This document shows, piece after piece, positions 1 to 6,498 of a DNA stretch of 7,408 nt. How positions within the stretch are numbered: the stretch's first letter is position 1; the number at the start of each line of letters is the position of its first letter. The notes beneath the pieces are model-generated. The model was not told the DNA's origin. It saw only the letters and a list, made by a program, of their open reading frames with translations, and ran no database searches. A program made the position numbers and the translations under genes. This DNA comes from Bdellovibrio sp. Lineage in GTDB: Bacteria; Bdellovibrionota; Bdellovibrionia; Bdellovibrionales; Bdellovibrionaceae. The stretch covers positions 1 to 7,408 of the forward strand of contig JAGIAF010000172.1 of NCBI GenBank assembly GCA_017745015.1. The letters are read 5' to 3'.

Positions 1-2
1 AC

Positions 3-857
3 ATAATCTCGTGGAGTCGCATTGCTAAAATCTATGAAGCCATTAAAAAGGATCCGACAAATCCTGCGTGGGTAAAGCTCAATCTCTTGGCTCGCGGTAT
101 TGTTTCAGATGATCAAAAGCGCATCGTGAATGGTGTGTTTTACGGCGTGAAACGTCAGTCTGTGCCGATGGTTCTGGAGATCGACAGAAAAGCCACAGCC
201 TGCCTGCAGGTGGAAACTTGTACTAATCCTGAGCTGACTGATGCCGAAGCTAGTTTTCTCTCATCGCACACGCTTTTGAACTATGAAATCCGCGGATTCA
301 AAAACCCTAAGGCTACTGACGAGCAAAAACGCCAGAACTTTGAGCGCTTCGCTACGCGGGTTCATTTTTTGGCGGATAAGTATGGTATGCACAAAATCAA
401 CATTCTCAAAGTTACCGATAAAGTGCTGACTGTACCCATGGATCTTTCGGTCTTGGGTGATGACGGTGCGGCGTTGTTCATGGAGTATATCGAGAAGACC
501 TGGAATATCGATTCCGAGTATTCAATAAAAATCGAAGCTGTTAAGGACGGCTCGCCAGCATTCAAACTTAAGGTCGACAATGTCATTGGTGGACGTGCGA
601 ATGTAAGTCGTAACGAATTGTATATGCAGCTTTATAATTTCGGAGGCATCAAGACTGCAACCCATGAATTTGGTCATGAGTTGGGCTTCTCAGATAATTA
701 CTATACTTCATGGGATACCGATACTTGCGCTTATACGACGGAAGGTAATCGGGGAGAGATCATGTCAAATTCTGCTCAGGGAGCCGTTCTTCCTCGTCAT
801 TGGGAGACGTTAAAGAAAACATACTGGGACGACCAAACTCAACAAGCGCCCAAATAA
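3..857 (+). CDS. Metzincin-type zinc metalloprotease, C-terminal part (5' end outside window)
   Basis: The frame is open from the first base of the window, and codons from position 3 read like protein (IYEAIKKDP, NPAWVKLN). The gene therefore starts upstream. The in-frame TTG at 87 lacks a ribosome site and is taken as internal. The zinc signature HEFGHELGFSD is encoded at 663-695: two His ligands, the catalytic Glu, and an Asp as third ligand in the HExxHxxGxxD form known from snapalysin-like metzincins. About 23 residues after that Asp, GEIMSNS (Met codon at 762) fits the Met-turn that supports the zinc site. Two Cys occur before the zinc site and one after it. The roughly 200 residues before the zinc site match no family I recognise. 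The likely role is hydrolysis of peptide bonds. Export is plausible but cannot be judged because the N-terminus is missing. The gene ends directly in a terminator hairpin. Metalloprotease is well supported; the exact family is not. Confidence 0.85.
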   Translation: MISWSRIAKIYEAIKKDPTNPAWVKLNLLARGIVSDDQKRIVNGVFYGVKRQSVPMVLEIDRKATACLQVETCTNPELTDAEASFLSSHTLLNYEIRGFKNPKATDEQKRQNFERFATRVHFLADKYGMHKINILKVTDKVLTVPMDLSVLGDDGAALFMEYIEKTWNIDSEYSIKIEAVKDGSPAFKLKVDNVIGGRANVSRNELYMQLYNFGGIKTATHEFGHELGFSDNYYTSWDTDTCAYTTEGNRGEIMSNSAQGAVLPRHWETLKKTYWDDQTQQAPK

Positions 858-884
858 AAAACCGGCCAACGGGGGCCGGTTTTT
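855..884. terminator. Bidirectional rho-independent terminator
   Basis: The arms ACCGGCC (861-867) and GGCCGGT (874-880) form a 7-bp GC-rich stem with a 6-base loop. An A-run (856-860) lies on the left and a T-run (880-884) on the right, extending the stem and giving a U-tract in both directions. It follows the protease stop at 855-857 immediately and lies 32 bases beyond the stop of the minus-strand gene ending at 916, so one hairpin can serve both convergent genes. Confidence 0.9.
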
Positions 885-915
885 CATCCACTTAAGTTAA
901 AACTTAAACTAAAAA

Positions 916-1434
916 CTATTCTTGAACTTTGCCAGTCACTTGGAAGTGAAGGCCTACAGCCGTGCTTTGAGCAGAGCATTGTGCAGCTGCATCTGAAGCA
1001 GGAACGTAGATCGCTACGCGGCCGTGAAGGTATTTGTATGTGTTAGATTTAAGAGCTGAATCCAAGAACGCTTTACCTTGAGCGCAGTCAGAACCACCGG
1101 CTGGTGCGTAAGCGTTAGATTGAACCAATACAGCTGTTTTAGCTGCGTTGTCAGCGAAGATGATAGAGCTGTAGCTGCAAGTTACGCCAGCTTCAACGAA
1201 AGTCGCTTTAACCAACAAGTTGTCCAAAGAGTAGTCTGTAGAAGCTTTACCAAATTGAACATTCCAAGCTGCGAAGTCAGCTGGGATAGATGCTGTTTGA
1301 GTGTTGCCATCTTCACAAACGAAAGCTGTGAATTTTGCCAACCAGCGCTCGCCTGGCAATACAAGGTCGCCTTCAGTTGCGAATGCGCTAGAGAAAGAAA
1401 GAGTAACTAGTAGAGATGCGAAAATCGATTTCAT
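916..1434 (-). CDS. Small exported four-cysteine protein of unknown function
   Basis: The 172-residue product begins with a clear Sec signal peptide: Lys at position 2, hydrophobic residues 4-14, and a likely signal-peptidase I site after SAFA at residue 19. The mature chain is about 153 residues with exactly four Cys (40, 86, 117, 153), which fits two disulphides in a periplasmic or secreted protein. I recognise no domain, and no catalytic motif is visible. The ATG at 1434 follows GGAGGA with a 3-base gap. A sigma70-like promoter lies just upstream and the shared hairpin at 855-884 lies downstream, so it is probably transcribed alone. Codon use is strongly biased: 9 of 9 Lys are AAA, 8 of 8 Gln CAA, 6 of 6 Tyr TAC, 10 of 11 Phe TTC and 5 of 6 Asn AAC. 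This is the pattern of highly expressed genes and is not seen in its neighbours. The inference is an abundant exported protein. Confidence 0.88.
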   Translation of the reverse strand: MKSIFASLLVTLSFSSAFATEGDLVLPGERWLAKFTAFVCEDGNTQTASIPADFAAWNVQFGKASTDYSLDNLLVKATFVEAGVTCSYSSIIFADNAAKTAVLVQSNAYAPAGGSDCAQGKAFLDSALKSNTYKYLHGRVAIYVPASDAAAQCSAQSTAVGLHFQVTGKVQE

Positions 1435-1437
1435 GAA

Positions 1438-1443
1438 TCCTCC
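1438..1443 (-). promoter_or_regulatory. Ribosome binding site of the small exported protein
   Basis: On the minus strand GGAGGA is a near-perfect Shine-Dalgarno sequence, but only 3 bases separate it from the ATG. The spacing is tight, yet no other in-frame start nearby has a better site, and the signal peptide begins exactly here. Confidence 0.75.
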
Positions 1444-1464
1444 GATTTGTTTATTGATGCGTTC

Positions 1465-1494
1465 GTTTTAAAAGCCGGAGGAGAAAAAGGTCAA
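1465..1494 (-). promoter_or_regulatory. Sigma70-like promoter of the small exported protein gene
   Basis: On the minus strand TTGACC (1489-1494, 5 of 6 to the -35 consensus) is followed after 18 bases by TAAAAC (1465-1470, 4 of 6 to the -10 consensus). Slightly shifted -10 choices in the same TTTTAAAAC run are possible. Transcription would begin near 1458, leaving a leader of about 23 bases that contains the GGAGGA site. Confidence 0.55.
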
Positions 1495-1604
1495 GATTAT
1501 GCGTTTTCGTTATCTGTTAGCTCTCAACAAGAGTGGGGATTCTCAAGTAGTGTGCAGTAACGTTAACAATAGTTAAATTGCTGCGGTATTACTTCGAGTT
1601 ACTT

Positions 1605-1636
1605 ATAAAAAAAGCCCTTCGGAGTGAAGGGCTTTG
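1605..1636 (-). terminator. Rho-independent terminator of the large three-domain gene
   Basis: AAAGCCCTTC (1611-1620) and GAAGGGCTTT (1626-1635) form a perfect 10-bp stem with a 5-base loop. Read on the minus strand, the hairpin runs into a seven-T tract (1607-1613). It begins 19 bases after the stop codon at 1655-1657. It separates the large gene from the small exported-protein gene that follows on the same strand. The T-run on the plus strand is only three bases, so it is mainly one-directional. Confidence 0.92.
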
Positions 1637-1654
1637 GATTGAATTTTTGTAGGA

Positions 1655-4600
1655 TTACTTCGTGAAATCCAGACTTCTAAAATACGCTTCAGAGGAAGAT
1701 GCCGTATCGTTTGAATCGTGTTGGATCGTGATCGCCACGATCTCGAGATCATCAATGTTCTTCTCTGGAAATGCTCGCTTCAAGTCCACAGCAAGATTAC
1801 GTTGATAGTCTTGAACTTTACCCAACATATCTTGGTCGTTCAGTAGAAGCTGTTTTGCGTAAGGCAAAGTCGCAACGACGATATTCTTGTTCGAGTACCA
1901 GTTTTCATAAATAGTTCCAGCCTTGCGTGTTTCGCCCGGCACCGGGCCGCCCCAGTAGTACCCGAACAAGATCACCTTGTCGTTCTTCGGATCGATCACA
2001 GTTCTGTCGCCATTGGCATGACCATCACGGATCGTGAACCAAACCTGGAAGGCAGAGTCATCTTTACCAGTTTTACCTTTAACTGGATCTGCGCCGACAA
2101 CGTCTTTGGTGACAGCGAGCTTCAAATTCATATTCGGGAAATCTAATGGAGAGAATCTGTACGCCAAAGTCGTCATGCGAATTGAATTGTTCGCACTCTT
2201 CATCAAGGCCCAGTTTTTCTCGCCGTTAAACTCAGCAGAGACATAACCGAAGTCTTTGTTGTCATCCAAGCCACCTGGTGAACGAGATTCATAGTTAAAC
2301 TGATGATCCATACGGAAGTGGACCATGTTCGTGTGGTTGTAATCCATGCGAATACCGTCAGGCATGTTCTGAGGAGTCGCAGGGTTCACTTTGATACCAG
2401 CCATAACGTCCGTCAGCTTCGCAACATCGAGAACTGCATAGGGATCGTACTTTAACTGAGACTGTGGCAATTTCACTTTTGTCTCGTAGCTATCAGCTGG
2501 ATCGTGGATCGCAGGCAAAAGCTTTTGATTCAAGTCGTAGGAGTTAGCGAACGGAATATAGGTAATCCTCTTCTCAGTCTGCACAGAGAACTGTTGGACA
2601 AGGCCTAGTTGCATCATGCGGTAGTAGGTACCATCCGAATATTTATTTCGATTGGCCTCATTAAGTATGAGTGTGTCATTCCACGTAAGATTGTCGCGAT
2701 CATTCGAGATGTTCATCTCGGCCATCGTGTTGACGACGCCCTTCATGAAGGCTTTTTGGTTGAAGCGTGAAGATAAGATACCAGCCAAGTGATCCGCGTG
2801 AATAGTGCCTAGGTCTACAGCCATCAACTTATCTGGGAACTTAGATGACGAAACTGTGACGACACCATCGTTATCTTCATCAAATTGACCAATCAACTTC
2901 GTCGCCTTCATAAAGATATGGGAGTCTTCAGGTGAGCTTTCGAAAGTGATAGAGAAGTAGCGAGTTAGACCAATCAAAGATCTTTCGTTCTTTCTCCAAA
3001 AAGCATCCATAGCTGTTGGCGTGATGGATTTCGCCGCTGTTTTTTCAGTCTGACAAATTTCTGGACTGGAATTTTCCACCAAAGCAGACACCAGGGCAAA
3101 GGGCAGATCTGTTGTGTTCAGGATGCTGGAACCATGCAGGGGAGCCGCAATGGAAACCAAACCTTTCACATAAGATGAGATAAAGTTAGGTGATTTGACG
3201 AAGGCGTGCAATGTGTCCACGGCCCCTTTTGAGTAGGACAAGAATAGGTAGCGTGGAGCCTTGTGTCCGCGAGCCAAACGATCTTTGATATCTTTTTGGA
3301 GATAATTCAAAATAATATCACCGTTGATTTCCGAACCACATGTTGCCTCAACCGGTGGCTGAATCACGCGTAGACCCATTTCATCGGAAAGCGCATTCAG
3401 GCCTAAGCTGAAAATCTCCTTGTCAAAGATGCTATTATAGATGCCCGGAACATAGACGATCGTAGTTTGGTCGTCGAGTTTCTGGTTGTAGATCTTTGTC
3501 AATGGCGTTGGATAGATGCGTCCTTCAAGATCAGCCTCTTTGATCGTCTCTTTTAAAAGAGTTTGAGCCGCGGATCTGAGGACATCAATCTGAGAGTTAG
3601 CTTGCTGTTTTTTATTAATCCACTCCCTTGCGAAGATCAGATCGCGAGTTTCAGGAAGGTATGGTTTTTCCTGAATCACGATGGAGTTTTCAAGCAGGTA
3701 GGGCAACTGATACATTTTCATCACAGCGCGCTTCGCAGGCAGAACGAACTGTTTAATTTGGTCGATCACGCCACCGCCCGCAGTCAGGTCGATGTGTTGT
3801 GCATCCAAGTTGGCTGTCTTTTGGTCTTTAAGAAGACCCACTCTTTCTTTGACTCTTGCGATACGTGGATCCTGAAGAAGTTTTTCTGGTGAACCTGAAG
3901 ACAATACGGCGTCCGTCACAGCACCAATGTCTTCTGGTGTGATCATGGATTGTACATCAAATTTAGAGACGTCAAAGTTCATAGGGGAAAGACCTTGAGC
4001 CGATTGCACTTTGAATGGGTCGAATTTGAAGGCCTCCATGAAGCTCTTCATTTCAGAAACTTGGAAGTAGGGGCGAGTGTCCGCAACGAATTTGGAAATG
4101 TGGCGGAAGATACGTTTTTGGCCAAGATCCTTTGCATCCGTTCGAATGCCCAATTTTGCATTGGAAATCACTTCATTCAAAGCCAGACGGTCTGAAGTGT
4201 TGTGCTTGCGAAGTGTATCACCGAAAAGATCTTTAGGATCGATGCCGATGAAGGACAAGATGTCTTTGGAACGGATTTGTCCTGGGACTTTACGTTTTGT
4301 CGAGGCGATCAATCCGAATGAAGATGCTGCCGACAAGGAGCCATGGGTACGATACATTTTCGTAAATGCTCCCAATGAATTTTGAATAAACTGACCGTCT
4401 TTCAAAGTCAGGATAAAGTCGGGGAAGTCGAAGTTTCTTTCAGAAGCGGATTCAATGAGGCGGAATAAAGCATCGGGATAGCTTGTGCCCAGGGAAGCTG
4501 TGAAAGCGGCCTTGGCATCCATTGCTTTAGGTGAAGCTTGAGTGGAAACATACTGCTGTGCGATTTGTAGGGGGTTGCCTGATTGAGGAAAGTAGTAATA

Positions 4601-5644
4601 AAGGTCATTTTTCTTATCGTATTGAACTTTGGCTTCACCCAGAGAGGTGATCACAGTCATCAATGTTTCAGTGTCGTTGTTTTTATTTACAAAGACAGCC
4701 ATATCGAACCAGGACTCTTTACGGAATTCTTCGATCAAGGGTCTCATCTGTTTGCGACTTTTTAGGTAAACCGGAGCCCATGTGCCCAAGGCCAAGAGCG
4801 GCATTGCTACGTCTTTGTCGGTTTTAAGTTGTTGCACGAAGTTGAGACCTGCGCGTTCGACAGTTTTGCCGACTTCTACGCCCACCATCTCTTGTTCCTT
4901 TTCTCCCTCTTTGAAAGAGCCCACGTTACCATGGTCGGATACCAAGATGATTTCAACGTCTTGACCTTTATCTTTGTAGGATTTGATCAAACGCGACACT
5001 TCTGTATCTAGAGTTTTGATCACTGGATAGAGACGATTTAACTGCGTGTGCGCTGTAGAATCCACTGCACCTACATAACCAGTCATGAACTGCTTTTGTT
5101 TTGCAGAAATAAGGTCGTCGACAACGGATTTGATTTCAAGTTTTGGAACTTCTTCAGTCGGGAAGTACATCAAGGCTTCAACATAAGGATTGAAGAAAGC
5201 GTCGAAAGCTCCCATATAGTATTTTGGAAACGCCAAGCGACGATAATAATCGCGCGGGTCACCTTGTACGGACTGACTGGATTCATCAAAGTAAGTGGCT
5301 TCCACGGATTTAATACGGCCCGCAGCTCCGAACAGCTCAGACGTGTGAGTGATCGTGGACCATGATAAGTCAGTCATTGATGGGAATGGGGAGACGTGAG
5401 CGCCAGCACTCGTAAACTCTTTAAAGAGTCCCATTTTCTGAGCTTGAAGGAAGGCGTTATATGAAAATCCATCTACTGCCAGCACAACAGTCTGTTGTTG
5501 CTGTTTTTGGGCTTGTGCAACAGGCGCGGCTTTAATCGGCTTCAGTGGAAGCGGAAAAGCGAGGGCTGGATGAATGACTCCCAGTGATAGGGATGCAGCG
5601 ATTCCAGCCGTGCACAAACGAATATATGAAGAAGGACGTTTCAT
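1655..5644 (-). CDS. Exported three-domain hydrolase: alkaline-phosphatase-like + alpha/beta hydrolase + DUF3047-like
   Basis: The 1329-residue protein has a signal peptide with likely cleavage after ALA at residue 29, then a short Gln-rich stretch (44-51). Residues about 52-475 match the phosphodiesterase / nucleotide pyrophosphatase branch of the alkaline phosphatase superfamily. The metal ligands are Asp58, Asp195 and His199 (DxxxH), Asp237-His238 (SDHG) and His434 (THGS), with Thr91 in PSMTD as probable nucleophile. Residues 480-720 match nothing I know. Residues about 725-960 are a lipase-like alpha/beta hydrolase: VYVPG oxyanion strand, Ser805 in SYSKG (Ser replaces the first Gly of GxSxG), Asp926 in NDGVV, and His952 in HADHL. 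Residues about 1105-1327 resemble DUF3047 (KDDSAFQVWF, FGYYWG, and a late DSNDT followed by EAYF). The ATG at 5644 follows GGAGG at 6 bases. It probably acts in the periplasm or outside the cell on phosphoester and carboxyl-ester bonds. The substrate is unknown; lipids are a guess. The first two assignments are firm, the third moderate. Confidence 0.88.
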   Translation of the reverse strand: MKRPSSYIRLCTAGIAASLSLGVIHPALAFPLPLKPIKAAPVAQAQKQQQQTVVLAVDGFSYNAFLQAQKMGLFKEFTSAGAHVSPFPSMTDLSWSTITHTSELFGAAGRIKSVEATYFDESSQSVQGDPRDYYRRLAFPKYYMGAFDAFFNPYVEALMYFPTEEVPKLEIKSVVDDLISAKQKQFMTGYVGAVDSTAHTQLNRLYPVIKTLDTEVSRLIKSYKDKGQDVEIILVSDHGNVGSFKEGEKEQEMVGVEVGKTVERAGLNFVQQLKTDKDVAMPLLALGTWAPVYLKSRKQMRPLIEEFRKESWFDMAVFVNKNNDTETLMTVITSLGEAKVQYDKKNDLYYYFPQSGNPLQIAQQYVSTQASPKAMDAKAAFTASLGTSYPDALFRLIESASERNFDFPDFILTLKDGQFIQNSLGAFTKMYRTHGSLSAASSFGLIASTKRKVPGQIRSKDILSFIGIDPKDLFGDTLRKHNTSDRLALNEVISNAKLGIRTDAKDLGQKRIFRHISKFVADTRPYFQVSEMKSFMEAFKFDPFKVQSAQGLSPMNFDVSKFDVQSMITPEDIGAVTDAVLSSGSPEKLLQDPRIARVKERVGLLKDQKTANLDAQHIDLTAGGGVIDQIKQFVLPAKRAVMKMYQLPYLLENSIVIQEKPYLPETRDLIFAREWINKKQQANSQIDVLRSAAQTLLKETIKEADLEGRIYPTPLTKIYNQKLDDQTTIVYVPGIYNSIFDKEIFSLGLNALSDEMGLRVIQPPVEATCGSEINGDIILNYLQKDIKDRLARGHKAPRYLFLSYSKGAVDTLHAFVKSPNFISSYVKGLVSIAAPLHGSSILNTTDLPFALVSALVENSSPEICQTEKTAAKSITPTAMDAFWRKNERSLIGLTRYFSITFESSPEDSHIFMKATKLIGQFDEDNDGVVTVSSSKFPDKLMAVDLGTIHADHLAGILSSRFNQKAFMKGVVNTMAEMNISNDRDNLTWNDTLILNEANRNKYSDGTYYRMMQLGLVQQFSVQTEKRITYIPFANSYDLNQKLLPAIHDPADSYETKVKLPQSQLKYDPYAVLDVAKLTDVMAGIKVNPATPQNMPDGIRMDYNHTNMVHFRMDHQFNYESRSPGGLDDNKDFGYVSAEFNGEKNWALMKSANNSIRMTTLAYRFSPLDFPNMNLKLAVTKDVVGADPVKGKTGKDDSAFQVWFTIRDGHANGDRTVIDPKNDKVILFGYYWGGPVPGETRKAGTIYENWYSNKNIVVATLPYAKQLLLNDQDMLGKVQDYQRNLAVDLKRAFPEKNIDDLEIVAITIQHDSNDTASSSEAYFRSLDFTK

Positions 5645-5650
5645 GGATAG

Positions 5651-5655
5651 CCTCC
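5651..5655 (-). promoter_or_regulatory. Ribosome binding site of the large three-domain gene
   Basis: GGAGG on the minus strand lies 6 bases before the ATG at 5644. This strong, well-spaced site fixes the start and agrees with a signal peptide beginning MKRP. I found no convincing -35/-10 pair for this gene in the 200 bases upstream. Confidence 0.85.
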
Positions 5656-5768
5656 AAAAAATTTTGTCTCAGCATGAATAGAGGCAAATTGGATGCCACG
5701 GTTGATCAAATGGTAAGCATTCCGTTGGATTTGGGATAAGACGGCTGTAACGAAAGTGTCTCATCTTG

Positions 5769-5819
5769 GGACCTGTGACATTTCTTCGTCTCGGCTGTCG
5801 ATGTCAGTGACTGTGGTCC
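5769..5819. repeat. Imperfect inverted repeat in the divergent spacer
   Basis: An outer pair GGACC (5769-5773) / GGTCC (5815-5819) encloses an inner pair TGACAT (5776-5781) / ATGTCA (5801-5806). The right arm also contains the dyad CAGT-G-ACTG (5805-5813). It lies between the divergent starts at 5644 and 5863 and upstream of both, where an operator could sit. There is no T-run, so it is not a terminator. It could be chance. Confidence 0.3.
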
Positions 5820-5826
5820 TTCCAGC

Positions 5827-5855
5827 TTGCCACGGCGTTAACTACAAGTTAGGTT
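5827..5855 (+). promoter_or_regulatory. Possible promoter of the PAP2-like gene
   Basis: TTGCCA (5827-5832, 5 of 6 to the -35 consensus) is followed after exactly 17 bases by TAGGTT (5850-5855). The latter keeps the three most conserved -10 positions (T, A and final T) but only 3 of 6 overall. The -10 ends 7 bases before the ATG at 5863, so the transcript would start at or very near the start codon. Confidence 0.35.
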
Positions 5856-5862
5856 CAGTCTT

Positions 5863-6498
5863 ATGAGTATGGCGATTAAATTAGGAATGACGGTAGTGGC
5901 AGTAGGTATGTGGCTTTTCACGCAAAAGCTTTTGGGCCGTCGTCAGATGAAATTCAAAGATTCCATCGGGGATCTGGTGCATATTCTTACGGATCGTTGG
6001 AGTGAGTATTTAAATCAATCTCCACGCCTTGCTAACGGCATGCTGATTTCAAGTTCCTTGGTGATTGATGCTGTGGGAGTTTTCTTAATCGCGCAAACTT
6101 TGTTCGGTACCTCGGTAAGACCGCTATTGGCGTTGCTCGTGCTCTTCACGCTTCGTCAGATCAATCAGGCGGTGACAGTGCTGCCGACACCGAAAGGGAT
6201 GATCTGGAGAAATCCCGGCGTGCCTTCGATTTTTGTTACCTATGATGTTTCAAATGATTTGTTTTTTTCAGGCCACACAGCCTTAGCCGTATTGGGTGCT
6301 TTGGAAGTCGCAAATTTGGGCGGTGGATTTTTCACAGCCCTTGCTGCAGCCATCGTGATTTTTGAAGTGGCAGTCGTTCTGCTTCTAAGAGCGCATTGGA
6401 CCATGGATGTTTTCGCAGGCGCTATCACAGCACTGTGGACTCATGACGTGATTTCGCGTGTTTCTCCCACGGTAGACGCATGGATCGCAAAATTCTAA
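5863..6498 (+). CDS. PAP2 / sphingomyelin-synthase-like membrane lipid phosphate enzyme
   Basis: The 211-residue integral membrane protein has hydrophobic segments near residues 7-24, 57-81, 84-104, 133-150, 153-176 and 180-198. Two family motifs are intact: FFSGHT (134-139, catalytic His138) and RAHWTMDV (176-183, His178 and Asp182). They give the His-His-Asp triad of the lipid phosphate phosphatase/phosphotransferase superfamily. The form FFSGHT with HxTxDV fits the C-terminal-PAP2 branch that contains sphingomyelin synthases and plant phosphatidylcholine:diacylglycerol cholinephosphotransferase, more than the classical phosphatidate phosphatases. The expected reaction is transfer or hydrolysis of a phospho-headgroup at the membrane. 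Donor and acceptor cannot be read from the sequence. An in-frame stop at 5839-5841 limits the start; ATG 5863 and ATG 5869 are both possible. Only a weak AGG (5851-5853) precedes them. The gene is divergent from the large hydrolase gene, and its stop overlaps that of the next gene. Confidence 0.82.
   Translation: MSMAIKLGMTVVAVGMWLFTQKLLGRRQMKFKDSIGDLVHILTDRWSEYLNQSPRLANGMLISSSLVIDAVGVFLIAQTLFGTSVRPLLALLVLFTLRQINQAVTVLPTPKGMIWRNPGVPSIFVTYDVSNDLFFSGHTALAVLGALEVANLGGGFFTALAAAIVIFEVAVVLLLRAHWTMDVFAGAITALWTHDVISRVSPTVDAWIAKF

Noticed and set aside
87..857. Start of the metalloprotease at TTG 87
   Set aside because: The frame is open all the way to the window edge with protein-like content, and no ribosome site precedes the TTG. 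The gene is 5'-truncated by the window.
889..915. AT-rich ACTTAA-type short repeats after the first terminator
   Set aside because: They are very short and fit simple AT-rich sequence between two stops. No further copies were noticed.
1078..1410. 110-codon plus-strand open frame
   Set aside because: It is antisense to the codon-biased exported-protein gene. It has no ribosome site and no recognisable domain, and its product is Cys/Ser/Arg-rich in the way shadow frames are.
3563..5365. Several plus-strand open frames of 60-109 codons opposite the large gene
   Set aside because: All lie inside a well-supported 1329-codon gene with catalytic motifs. None has a ribosome site plus a plausible protein.
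1677..5644. Lipoprotein reading of the large protein's signal peptide because of Cys11
   Set aside because: Cys11 lies at the start of the hydrophobic core after Arg-Leu, with no lipobox. An AxA site at 27-29 fits signal peptidase I.
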